From Cannabis sativa (Eukaryota; Streptophyta; Magnoliopsida; Rosales; Cannabaceae): 64,000 bases of DNA. The notes below the pieces were generated by a model. That model was not told the DNA's origin, did not search any database, and saw nothing but the letters and a program-made list of their open reading frames with translations. Each line of letters starts with the position of its first letter. Position 1 is the stretch's first letter. The position numbers were made by a program, and so were the translations under genes. The stretch is taken from assembly GCF_029168945.1 (NCBI RefSeq), contig NC_083602.1:28507323-28571322 (forward strand), in the 5' to 3' direction. Positions 1 to 11,079 of the stretch are shown piece by piece.

Positions 1-495
1 ATTATGTTCTGACATCATATGTTTTCTTAGAATCATAACAGAACTCAATGCAAAGTTTGACTTATAGATCAAACATACACTCCCATATTCTAACAAAAAG
101 CTTTAATATGAAACAAGCATTCCCACAATGAAATGACCCATAGTCTAGATTCTAGAACTCTATATATTGCCTTCTAAAGAAAAAAAAAATAGAGCAGGAA
201 CTTAAACAATGCCCAGAATTAGTAAACTTAAAATATGGTTCAACAAAATTAGAACAGAATGAGTATTTTCACCATGACCCAAGTCCAAAATTAGAACACA
301 GCAAGCACAAAAAAATTGAGTACAGAGCAGAAACCGCGAATTACCATGACCTAATTCCAAAATAGCAGGAATAAAATGGCAAACAGACAATAAGATATAT
401 AATACGAAAACTCACAAAACCCAGAAACAAAAATCGAAGAAAAAAATCAACTCACTGAGATATAACATAAATAATCAAAATGTATGTAATTGGCA
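1..495. other. AT-rich intergenic DNA
   Basis: No recognisable coding domain, RNA gene or repeat family is seen here. A short open frame on the minus strand (202-390) resembles no known protein and is probably chance. Confidence 0.5.
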
Positions 496-777
496 TTAGT
501 GAATCTGATTGAAGGAGTTCAGAGAGAGCAATTTGTTGAGAAGCGAACAAATGAAGATTTTTAGCAGCGGAGAGAATTGAGGTGTGAAGATTTTGAGGAA
601 TGGCAAAAATTTCTGATTGAATGAAATTGGGCTTTCTTGAAGATGATGATGATAGAGGAGGAGAAGCTTTGAGAAATGGAGAGAATTTGGGGGTAATGTG
701 CCGGAGTTAGGAAGGAGGGTTTGTTTTGAGGTTTCTACCATTGACGAAGAAGATGAGTCGTTCGGAATCGGAGCCAT
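496..777 (-). CDS. Doubtful small ORF, possible first exon
   Basis: A 93-residue minus-strand frame starts MAPIPNDSSSSSMVETSKQ, with a Ser-rich N-terminus followed by Leu/Phe/His-rich sequence. The start codon lies in a purine-rich context typical of plant 5' ends, and the composition is richer in C and T on the coding strand than the flanks. I recognise no domain. It could be the first exon of a gene continuing below coordinate 1, a gene remnant, or a chance frame. A second frame at 998-1285 (minus) is equally unsupported. Confidence 0.2.
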   Translation of the reverse strand: MAPIPNDSSSSSMVETSKQTLLPNSGTLPPNSLHFSKLLLLYHHHLQESPISFNQKFLPFLKIFTPQFSPLLKIFICSLLNKLLSLNSFNQIH

Positions 778-1523
778 TTTTGATTAACTCGGTCAGTTAA
801 CTCATCGAATCTCTCACTAAGATATCACAATGTATATAGAAAGTAGATAGGGAGAAAGAGATACCAAGCGGCTAGGGCACCAAGCTACGAAGAGCGTGTT
901 TCAAAGTTAAGGCTGAGTTTTGTTTTAGATCATAACAACAGACTCACAACAATAATAACAGAGACAAATTAATAAATTATATTAAAAATTAGATGGGTCA
1001 AGAAGTGTTCATCGTCCGTGAAACAAACCTCAAACAAAGATGCTTCATTAGAGGATTCACAAAGTGGGACGACTTATGATTTTGCAGAGTCTTTGAGTTT
1101 ACTGGCTTTCGTAAAAACACCCACAAACCTTCGATATGTGCGAATATAAATTCATGCAAAAGCGTAGAAAAATCAATACAAAATGGGGAAACAATATGGG
1201 AAATAGGGTGTAGTACCTGCAGATGAGACTGCCTAGCTACAGGGTGGCTACAAAGAAGAGAGAATGAGAAAAAGATGATCTTCAAGGGTTTTAGGAAAAA
1301 GAAAAATCACCTCTCCCAATTTTCCTACCCTAGTCCTCCAACAAATAACTGCCACATGTTTCTATTAGCATTCCCTCAGCGGCGCCAATGTGTTTATATT
1401 TTTTATTTGATTTGAGAGAAAAAAAAAACTACTAAGTAATAATAGCATGACATTTTAATTTCAATATGAGAATTTTTTTTTTTAAAAAAAAAAAATTGTT
1501 ACAATATGTATTATGAGATATAA
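778..1523. other. Intergenic DNA, nothing recognised
   Basis: AT-rich sequence with homopolymer A and T runs near 1420-1490. The 95-residue minus frame at 998-1285 shows no domain and no repeated family signature. Confidence 0.45.
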
Positions 1524-1878
1524 AGGTATGAAAAATTGTGTAATGTACCCCTTTAAAAGAGAGATAAATTATAATTATTTAAGACATCTTACAAAATTTT
1601 AAAAAATTCGAAAAAGCTTAACATACTAAAAATTATGTTCAAATAGTGTGTTGCACGAGTGTCTATTTTATTTTATACGCGTGTAAAATAAACTATTTGA
1701 ACATTATTTTTTATATTGTAAATTATTTCGAATTTCTCAAAATTTTGTAAGATATCTTAAATAGCTATAACGTACATGAATATGAAAAAAAATTAGACTA
1801 ATTTTTTTTTTCTGAATACTGAAACAAATAGAGGGTACATCACTACATCTTTAAGGGAGTGCATTGTAGAATTACCCT
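1524..1878. mobile_element. Hairpin MITE, about 355 bp
   Basis: The two halves are imperfect inverted copies. The segment near 1590-1650 (reaching TTATGTTCAAATAGT) pairs with 1690-1760 (from CTATTTGAACATTA), and the outer ends near 1524-1556 pair with 1847-1878 (AGGGTAATTCTACAATGCAC read on the minus strand). It has no coding capacity. This is the structure of a non-autonomous DNA transposon. I could not identify a clean target duplication, so superfamily and exact ends are open. Confidence 0.6.
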
Positions 1879-1994
1879 ATAGCTATTTCCTATTTTAACT
1901 GATATATTAGAAGACCCTTTCAGCATCACAAACTTTTTTCACACCAAAAAACTTTTAACAATATATATTTATATTTTACCTTCTTATTCATTTA

Positions 1995-2238
1995 GGTGGA
2001 GTTTGGTTGGGAGTAATGAAAATATAGAAATAGAAATGAGAATAAGATGGAAGAAAATATAAATTGCATAAAAAAAAATTGATAAAAAAATCATTAAATT
2101 TTTTTTCATGTTATATTAGGATGGTCTTTCCTTTTGTTTTAAAATGGAATAGTCATTCTACGAAAATTGTTGAAAGAACATTCTATTAGAATGACGTTCC
2201 ATTCCAATACTTTCAAACACAACCAACTAAACCCCACC
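1995..2238. mobile_element. Tourist-like MITE (PIF/Harbinger type)
   Basis: A 244-bp element whose ends are inverted repeats: GGTGGAGTTTGGTTGG at the left, and GGTGGGGTTTAGTTGG read from the right on the minus strand. It is flanked by TTA at 1992-1994 and TTA at 2239-2241. A 3-bp TTA/TAA duplication is the hallmark of PIF/Harbinger-derived Tourist MITEs. No ORF. The assignment rests on end sequence and target site, not on a transposase. Confidence 0.65.
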
Positions 2239-2462
2239 TTAATTAACTTTCCAACACTTCCGTTTTCTTCCCTCAGTGAAGTTCATTTCCCCCACACAAT
2301 ATGGTAGAAAGGTAATTAAAATGAGAAAGTAAACAAGCATGTATGTGACAGTTGTTTGTTGATGGTATGGAGATAGAAAAATTTGAGACACTTTTGCTCA
2401 ATATAAAGGTGTACTGATAAAAACGCGCTTTAGGGTTTTGGTTTGAGGTATCCGACTTTTCT

Positions 2463-2471
2463 TTTCTAATA
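2463..2471. repeat. MULE target-site duplication, left copy
   Basis: TTTCTAATA abuts the left inverted repeat and is repeated exactly at 3896-3904 after the right one. Confidence 0.85.
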
Positions 2472-3895
2472 GGGATAATTGCGGCAAAAGTCCTCACAAA
2501 CTTAAGGTTGATGCAGATAAATCCTCAACCTCAAAAATTGGCGGTAAAAGTTCCCAAGGTCATAATTTTTGTAAGTCCGTTAGTCCCTATGTTAACGGAT
2601 CAGTTTGCTCCTTTTAAAAATGACAGGTGTTAAAATATTATTGATCTAAATTATAATTTTAATTATAAATAATTTTAAAAATAAAAAATTATTGAAAAAT
2701 AAAAAATAAATTAAAAAGTTATTTTTTTTTTTACACCTTTCTCTTTCCCATCGTTTCTTCGTCTTCTTCTTAGTTTTTTTTTTTTTTTCATTCCATTATG
2801 AACAGAATACAATATATAGTTGAAGATGGAAATGCCTAATACAATTAAGCTTAGTATCATTTATCCAAGAAAATGTGGACAATCAATGAAAATTTACATA
2901 AAGTTTCTTTTATCAGTTAATCTTTGGGCTCAGGTAGAACTTTGGATCCCTGAAAAACCTAAAAATCACACCTGCCTTTTCAGTCAATAGATTAGTGTCT
3001 GGAAATATCTTCGATCAAACCAATAGCTTGATTAAGCGCATTTGTGTCATGGCTAGAGAAATCAATCCTCTTATTGTTTGGAATTTCAACCCCTCCAACA
3101 CGAGCACATTTCAAGCTTAGACCACCGGAGATCCACCGCGCCTAGTGCCCATCTAATGGAGAGACACGAAGAAACCAACAATGAGATCTAGAAGATCTTT
3201 ATGTGTAGATCCCGTTTCTGAAAGTTATTTTACTCAACAGGTCGTAGACGCGACTAGATCGGAGGCAAAAGTTTCGGCTTTGACGAGATCTGAACAATGA
3301 CAGAACAGCGAGGGGAGCTTCAAGAACCTCAAGGCTCGGGGTTTGGAAACTCGACAAAGGCCATGGCGGCCTTGACTCAAGAGGACGACGACTAAATACG
3401 ATTCCTCATGGTGGTGCGATGGAGACTCACGACGGAGAGAGGCGAGAAAAGTGGACAACGGCTAGATACGGCTCGTCGTGGTGGTGCGATGGACCCTCAT
3501 ATTTGGGTTTCAACAAACGGGAAGGCCTCTATTTTCTACGACAATGCTTCGTCAGCAACTGAAGATGAAGAAGACGTGAGGTTCCATGGCTGGAGATGAA
3601 GAAGACAGGGAAGAAAATTAAAAGAAACGAAGAGAAGAAAAAAAAAACAAAATAATTTTTTTTTTATTTTTTAATGACTTTTTTATTTTTAAAATTATTT
3701 TTAATTAAAATTATAATTTAGACCAATAATATTTTAACACCTGTCATTTTTAAAATGAGCAAACTGATCCGTTAACTTAGGGACTAACGGACTTACAAAA
3801 ATTATGACCTTGGGAACTTTTACCGCCAATTTTTGAGGTTGAGGATTTATCTGCATCAACCTTAAGTTTTTGAGGACTTTTGCCGCAATTATCCC
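2472..3895. mobile_element. Mutator-like element with long TIRs
   Basis: A 1,424-bp element bounded by long inverted repeats. The left arm starts GGGATAATTGCGGCAAAAGT at 2472 and the right arm ends with its complement at 3895. The arms are roughly 250-300 bp and closely similar (for example 2519-2640 against 3722-3848). The 9-bp sequence TTTCTAATA stands at 2463-2471 and again at 3896-3904, the target-duplication length of Mutator-like elements. No MuDR-type transposase is visible, so it is non-autonomous. The interior (about 2770-3600) is more GC-rich and includes a possible captured gene piece, which would make it a Pack-MULE. Confidence 0.85.
2774..3114 (-). pseudogene. Possible captured gene fragment (RPS13-like start, poly(A)-like end)
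   Basis: Read on the minus strand from about 3114, this holds the peptide CARVGGVEIPNNKRI. From memory it closely matches the start of mature plastid ribosomal protein S13, just after the transit peptide. The match is lost after about 16 residues. A later frame ends in a stop at 2913-2915, followed by ~120 nt of AT-rich sequence like a 3' UTR and a run of 15 A (2774-2788 as T on plus). It sits between the inverted repeats of the Mutator-like element, as expected for a transduplicated fragment. It is not an intact gene: the frame breaks and no transit peptide or full S13 fold is present. The S13 identity depends on a short motif. Confidence 0.4.
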
Positions 3896-3904
3896 TTTCT
3901 AATA
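3896..3904. repeat. MULE target-site duplication, right copy
   Basis: TTTCTAATA, identical to 2463-2471. It defines the right edge of the element. Confidence 0.85.
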
Positions 3905-4212
3905 TTATCCCCTGATTGATTTGAAAGAAAATAATATTTTTTCATCAACTTTTTATATTTATACCTGTTTTCCTCTATTTTGAAAAATATCCTTTTCATC
4001 CAATGTTTCTTAAACAGTGCAGAAGAGTTTTCATAAACTCAACTTTTGTAAAAAAAAATAAAGCAATTGCTGAAAAATACCCCAATAACAGGTAGAAATA
4101 TAAAAATGAAAGATCAAAGTGCTTTTTTTTCAATACATAAGCCTAAATTGGTATAAATACAAAATAGAAAGAAAGATTTAAAATGATAATTTTCCTTCTT
4201 ATTTTGCCTCCC
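3905..4212. other. AT-rich spacer between MULE and LINE
   Basis: Low-complexity AT-rich sequence; nothing recognised. Confidence 0.5.
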
Positions 4213-4252
4213 TTTTCTTGGTTTTTTTTTTTTTTTGAACAAAAGTAATTCA

Positions 4253-4772
4253 TTAAATAGCAGTATCCGCTATCACAATAGACTGAAGAGCAGAAAGAAC
4301 ATTGCTCTCAGTAAAAAGACGATCAGACCAAAAACAAGCACCGCGAGCAACACAATGCGCGGCTTTGTTAGCAGATCGTTTAACATGACAAATAGAAACA
4401 TTATGTAAAGACGAAAGAATCAATTGGCACTCCTGAACAAACAAACCAAAAACTGATGGAAGAGCAACCGAGCTATTAAGAGCTTGAACAACAGCAATAC
4501 AATCTGTTTCAACTAGCACATTGAACAAATTCTTTGACTTCAACCAACTAAGGGCCTCCCTGACGCTCAATACTTCAGCCACAGCCGGCTGACAAGCCCC
4601 AGAATGCAAAGAGGAACTAGTTTCGATCAACTTCCCATGACAATCCCTAATGACCATGCCCGTACCATATTGAGTTGTTGCCTCAAAAATCGCCCCATCA
4701 GTGTTGATCTTCAGCTTCCCAGCAGGCGGCTTTACCCAACAAACACTGCTACCAACAACAGTAGCATCAAAC
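4253..4772 (-). pseudogene. LINE ORF2 C-terminal RNase H domain
   Basis: Minus-strand reading from 4772 gives a frame with the motif KINTDGAIF (first catalytic Asp of the plant LINE RNase H, RVT_3 type), then EVLSVREALSWL with the conserved Glu, then VETDCIAVVQAL with the next Asp, and HVKRSANKAAHCVA near the end carrying the terminal His/Asn region. It stops at 4253-4255, about 20 nt before the poly(A). It is the C-terminal end of the ORF2 that resumes at 15001, cut off by the LTR element. RNase H of this type degrades the RNA strand of the cDNA hybrid. Confidence 0.8.
4768..4772. repeat. Target-site duplication, left
   Basis: CAAAC before the 5' LTR, repeated at 15001-15005. Confidence 0.85.
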
Positions 4773-6665
4773 TGTTGGGTTTTATGCCCTAAATAAAACT
4801 CATTTCAATATAATCAGATTTACTTATTAATATAGATCAGAAATAACATTTAATGTTGCATGGTTCACATGATTTATTTCATGATTATATGTACATAATG
4901 TATAAATTCATCTGAAACCCTTTTCACATACTTGATCCTGTTTATTGTGTCGTCAACACATTGGAAAGTAAACATGACTATGTGAATAAAGTTTCCTAGA
5001 TTTATCAGACACAGGGTTTTACTGATATGATAATCTACAACAAGAGTTTACTTGTATTTGGAGAAATACTATGTTCTTTCCAGAACATTGGTTAAAGTAA
5101 AGCTCAGGTTGGATGCATGGAGTATGCATCGGAAGGGACCGATATTGAACTTTGACTTAGATTTATTAAACTTACCGTAATATCTATTCAAGTCAATATC
5201 GCCTAGTTGATCCTAGATCAAATGATCTTAATCCTGATATGATTAGGCTCAATCTTGAAAGGCTATTCGTGTTCTTTGATTTGTTAGTTAAGCCTACTTT
5301 TAGGTCAGGGTGATACGTACATTTTGGGAACACGGTAGTGCAATTGAGTGGGAGCGCTATCATAAACATGGAATCTATAGCTTCTATCTGGCGAATAGTA
5401 AGCAAAGGATGATCTCCTTCGAGCTTGACCAAACGAATATAAATGGTGGAGTACTCATTTCACATAAGTTGAAATATCATTTATACGGGGTCAAGTGTTT
5501 TAAGGAATAAATACATTGTAGGGTGTAACGGTAATTTAATCCCTTTACAGTGTAGATCATTCATATAGAGGATCACTGATCACATTAGGATTATAACAAT
5601 GGATAACTAATGATGTGTCTATATGGTGGAACATATAGAGCATTCTATATACTGAGAGTGCAATTCTAAGTTCTATGCGTGGATTCAACGAAGAATTAAT
5701 AAGTTAGTGAATTTTAGTGCTAAATTCTTGATCTACTTATTGGAAGCTCGGTTATATAGACCCATGGTCCCCCCACTAGTTGAGATAATATTGCTTGTAA
5801 GACTCATGTAATTGGTTTTGATTAATCAATTATAATTCTCAAATTAGACTATGTCTATTTGTGAATTTTTCACTAAGTAAGGGCGAAATTGTAAAGAAAG
5901 AGTTTATAGGGGCATATTTGTTAATTATGATACTTTGTATGGTTCAATTAATAAATATGATAAATGACAATATTATTTAATAATTATTTATAGTTATTAA
6001 ATAGTTAGAATTGGCATTTAAATGGTTGAATTAGGAAATCGGTATTTTTGAGAAAATCAGATACAAAAGGTGTTAAAATTGCAAAATTGCAAAAAGCAAG
6101 GCCCAATCCACTAAGTGTAGGGCCAGCCACTTTTGTAGGAAATTTAAACTGATTTTTCATTATTTTAATGCCAAATAATTCAAACCTAACCCTAGTGGAA
6201 TGCTATAAATAGATAGTGAAGGCTTCAGGAAATTTACACTTAAATTTTCTATTTTTCCTTCAGAGAAAAACCTGAGCCTTCTCTCTCCCTATCTTTAGCT
6301 GTCACTTCTTCTCTTCCCTCTTGAGAATTTCAAAATCCTTAGTGATTAGAGTAGTGCCCACACACATCAAGTGATACCTCAATCATAGTGAGGAAGATCG
6401 TGAAGAAAGATCATCAGCAAAGGAGTTTCAGCATCAAAGATTCGTAGAAAGAGATCCGTGTTCGGATATTGATAATGCTCTGCTACAGAAAGGAATCAAG
6501 GGCTAGATATCTGAACGGAAGGAGTCATTATATTCCGCTGCACCCAATGTAAGGTTTCTTAAACTTTATATGTGTTTATTTCATCGTTTTAGAAAGTTCA
6601 TATTTAGGATGTTAATAAACATACTTGTGAGTAGATCTAAGATCCTGGTAAAATAATTTCCAACA
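4773..6665 (+). repeat. 5' LTR of the 4773-15000 element
   Basis: 1,893 bp with TG...CA ends. A TATA-like CTATAAATA lies at 6203-6211, consistent with a promoter about 460 bp before the LTR end. Contains a minus-strand 79-codon frame (5193-5432) found in every LTR of this family in the window. Confidence 0.9.
6203..6211 (+). promoter_or_regulatory. TATA-like box in the 5' LTR
   Basis: CTATAAATA in the LTR, shared in position with the copies near 14538, 51190 and 61980 and, on the minus strand, near 44711 and 53183. Likely the retrotransposon promoter. Confidence 0.55.
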
Positions 6666-6667
6666 AC

Positions 6668-6681
6668 TGGCCTCAGAGCCA
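6668..6681 (+). other. Primer-binding site, altered
   Basis: TGGCCTCAGAGCC two bases after the 5' LTR. The sister copy at 62459 reads TGGTATCAGAGCC, the usual complement of initiator tRNA-Met. Here two of the inner bases differ. Confidence 0.7.
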
Positions 6682-7099
6682 TGGTAATTGATCTACTTAC
6701 ATGTAATTTGGACTTTAAAACGATTGTTTGTATGTTCTTTGGATGGTATCATGTTGTATTGAGTGTTATTTGATGATTGATTGATGATTGTGAAATTTTC
6801 GTGAAAAATAATTGTTATTTCGGTTCTGGCATTATTTTTATTGGATAGTACGGAAAAAATTAAGCAAGTTAGCCTTTTACAGAACTCAATTTGGATTTTA
6901 TTTGAATTAGTTATGATTTTTTGAAGATTTGACAAAATCGGAACGTGCTTGATAGTTTCACGATCGCAGAACTGTCCGTACAGTTTCGAATTTTTTCAAT
7001 TTTCTTCAATTTTTCATACTTTTTCATGGAATTAACTTCCAATTTTTTGTATGGTTTTGTATATATACTATTACTATTCCTAATTCAATTCTAATTATC

Positions 7100-9900
7100 A
7101 TTTTGAATTAATTTAATTTTTTTTTAATTTAATTCAAGATATTAGTGTAATTTGAATTTGAATAGAATTAATATTTATCTTTTTGCTTAAAAATCTATCT
7201 TATTTTTAAATTTGATTATATTTTTTTTTTTAAATTTAAGGTCAGATATTTTAAGATATTTATAATATCTTTTAAGATATTTAAAAATATCTTATCTTTT
7301 AAAGATATTTATAATATCTTTTAAGATATTTTAAAAATATCTTATCTTTTAAGATTTTTTAATTAAATCTTTTTAGATATTTTGACCATATTTAAATTTA
7401 AAATAAGATATTTATAATCATGTAATTTTAAATAGATATAAGATATTTTGCTAATTTTTTAAATTTTGTTATTTTATTTATTTAAATTACATTTAAAAAT
7501 TTGAAAAAGATATTTATTTATCTTTTCTAATTTTTTATTTAATTTTTATTTATAAAATAACATTTAAAATTTAAAAGTAGTTAGCAAATTTTTGAAATGA
7601 TATTTAGGTTGGTTGAAACCTAATTTTTCAAAAAAATTGTAGGTTTAATTTTAAATTTTTTTTAAATTTTTTTAAAAATTTTAAAAAAATTTTATTTTTT
7701 TTATTTTTATTTATTTAATTAATTATTTTCGAAATTAAATATTTATTTAAAATTAAATAAATCCTACATCCAACTATCCAGCTAACCTTGTTGCAGGAGT
7801 ATGTGTTTTAGCTTATGTGTAAGTTTTTAAAACCTATTATTACTTGATTGCAAATAGCCATGGTTACTTTTTGCCAGATCTAATGATCTGATGGCTCCCT
7901 TGGTCAAGATAATAATTTGTAACAGATATATTTACAATCTTCTTTCATCTGTGGATGACCTAGCAACATGATAGGACCCATCCAAAGTGTGCATGTGTGA
8001 GCCTATGTGTTTAATTTTATTATAGATGCATATAGGTTAATGTTGCTAAATAAAATGTCATAGTCATTGATAGATTTTATTTAGGCCCATTTAGTTTTGG
8101 GCTTATTCAATTAATAACAGTTGTTCTTATTAAGGTTAAATTCCTCTCTTTTGGGCCTTGTATGAGAGTTGGGAGCCATAGAAGTGGGTACGACATACCG
8201 AACCCAAGACCCCTCACACAAACCACCCCAATTGTGAAGGCCCATTTGCCTGATTTGAACAACTGTACTAGGTTAATTACACTAGTTTAACCTAATAAAA
8301 TTGATTAGCAACATAATTAATTTCATTTATTTTGAAATTAATTTAAGAAAATTATAGTTCAAAGAATTCTTTATTCTAAGCTAAACTATATGTATTTTCT
8401 TGTATTTAATTAAATATAGAATTATAACCATCTAGATTCTTTCTGGAACTTAATTTAAATTTTTCATTAAATATTCCTATTTAAGTTGATATTTAGTTAT
8501 CTACAACTAACCAACTTAAATCTGAATATCTTTTGAATTTCAAATTTCAAAATTAAGTTGAGGAATTTTAGGCATTGGTTATTAAGATTCTTAAGATATT
8601 TTTTAAGTTAATATCTTTTCGAATATTAACTTAAAATGGAATATTTTTGAATTAAGTGGTTACAACTTAATTTTTTGATATTTAATTAAATTTAAATTTG
8701 AAAATATTTAAGTTCTAGATTTTTTCTAGTATAACTTAAATTAGATATTTTTTTCAAATTTTGTGGAAAAGATACTTAGTCAAATAAGATATTTTCTAGA
8801 TAGTTATTTCTAGACTACTTATTATTTCTAATATTAAATAGGAAAATATTATACATTGTGAAATTAATTATTTAAATAATTAATTTTGGTACAATTTATT
8901 TTAAGTATATTTTTCCTAGTATTAAACTAGAGATTAATAATTAAGCCTTCTCTACACTTAATTATTTATTTCTTGAATTTAATACATTTAATTAATTTGA
9001 AAAATTAAATATCTAAGTTGATTTTCATCATGATACTTAAATATTTCTTTTTCATGACATTTAATTAAATAGAAAATTATTTTTAGTTGAAATTTATTTT
9101 TTCAACTAAATTTAAATAATTTTCAAAATATATTTTTTTCTTTATTTTATTAATCAATTTTCGAAATTGCATTTCTTAAATGCTAGAATTTCGAATTTTA
9201 TCTTGAAAAATAGATTAAGTTGTAAATTAATTATTTATTTTAATTAATTCTTGGATCAACTTAAATCAATGATTTTTTCATTTATTGATTAATTTAAAAT
9301 AAATTGAATTAAAGTATATTATTAGAAATTGAATTAATTAGTCAAAGGAAAATCTAGATAGGTGATATTTTTGCTTGAAGTATTTTTCTAGTGTATTTAA
9401 TTAAATAGAAAATTAATATTTAAGTTGATTTTTATCATCATACTTAAATATTTGTAATTTTTCTTATATATTTAATTAAATAGGAAAATTATATTTTTTG
9501 TTGTAAATTAATTTTATTAATTAATTTTGGGCTAACATTAAATTAGAATAATTTTTCCAGGATTTATTTTTTATTTTAATATGCATTTTTCGAAAATTGT
9601 ATTCTTATATAATTTAATTTTTTGAAATGCAATATATATTTATAGAAAATTAAATTTGAGTTGTAAATTAATTTAAATTAATTTTGTAACAACTTAAATA
9701 TTTTTTTCTAAATATTTATTGGAAATTATTACTAAGATGGAAATAATTCATGTTATTTTCATATCCATCTAAGTAAAATTTATAAATATTAAATTAAAAT
9801 TTATATTTAGAATTTTTCATTCTAAATTGGAAATTTTAAATAAATATATATTTAAAATAAATAGATTAAATAAAGAGAATCAAAGAAAATACAACTCACT
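7100..9900. other. AT-rich non-coding interior of the LTR element
   Basis: About 2.8 kb rich in TTAATTAAAT-type sequence with no ORF of note. A 48-50 bp unit is duplicated at 7253-7350. The opening part of the interior (to about 8250) is shared with the element starting at 60553. Confidence 0.7.
7253..7350. repeat. Two copies of a 48-50 bp palindromic AT repeat
   Basis: The unit begins AAGATATTTATAATATCTTT and is repeated with minor change at about 7301. Each copy can itself fold. The sister element near 63110-63160 lacks the expansion. Confidence 0.7.
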
Positions 9901-11079
9901 TTAAATAATGAGCTTGATTATTATTAAGATATTCGATCTCCATTGTTGGTCTTACAAAAGTTAAATGTTTTCAATATAACCTCGAGACGCTAGACTTCGT
10001 CCCCCTATGGATGGTTATTCGTTGAACGCATTTAACACCGTAAGATTTCATTTGATAAGTGTTTTGTAAGTTTTCGTCTCTATTAGACTCTCCCCTACGG
10101 TGACTACTTAGAGATAAACTTATGAAACATGAAACAATGGTGGAAGCTCATAAAATGAGAATAACCTTGACTCTCGCCTACCGGGACAACGTTGGATTCT
10201 TATTTTGATCGAATAAAAGGTTGCTAGAATGGTTTCTATTTTAGATGAGCTGACAACTCTATTCAATAAATGATGCTTTGACTCTCGCCTTAGGGACACT
10301 TTCGTATCAGTTTGTTGAAAACCTTGGAAATTATTTAGGATTGTATGTTTTAGTATTTTCACTAGTCATTCCTACTTGCTATATGCTTATAATTTCTGAA
10401 TTGTGTATGAATTTATATTGAACCTTGTTATTTTCTGTTATTAAGTTGTAGTTTAATTTCGAATCTTCATTGTTGGTCTAACTTGGCTTGTTTATCTAAT
10501 GAGATAAATCCCTAGTGGATTTTCACCATTAGACATACATAATAGTGTTAGATTTCGAAAGATAAATATTGTACATGCGACATCTAGCTGTTCATCAATT
10601 GATGACACCTTAGACTAGTATTTTTACGATATGAAACAAGAAGATTATATAAATAAGATTACTTTGACTTTCGCTAATCGAAGCATCGTTGGATTCTTAT
10701 TTTAAACGAAATTATCCTAATTCCTCTTAGCTTATTCATTTCGAATTAGCTTTCAAAACATATCATTGGATGAATGGTCTATAAATCATTTCATGTCATT
10801 TTATATGACGCATATGATTATAATCCCGAAATTCTATTCCCAATTGATATAAATCCTCAATCTTAGAAATCTCCTACTTGTATGGGCAAATCTGACTTAG
10901 AGTTTGTATTAGTAGTCTTTGGTCCAAGATAGAATTACTCATTATATTTGGTATAAATTTAAGTCTTTGACTTTAATTTTAGATTCCAAATAGAAATTTT
11001 CTTAAATTTCTAATTCCAGAATACAATACAGTTACACTTTCTCAAGTGTTTAATATCCATCTTTTATTAATGGATTAAA

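Noticed and set aside
3234..3599. Overlapping ORFs in the GC-richer part of the Mutator-like element
   Set aside because: Opposite-strand frames with no domain; the region contains a short direct repeat around GGTGGTGCGATGGA. Too weak to call a gene.
5310..5510. 66-residue plus-strand ORF in the LTR, repeated at 13644-13844
   Set aside because: Overlaps the antisense frame and appears open only in the two nearly identical LTRs of one element; probably chance.
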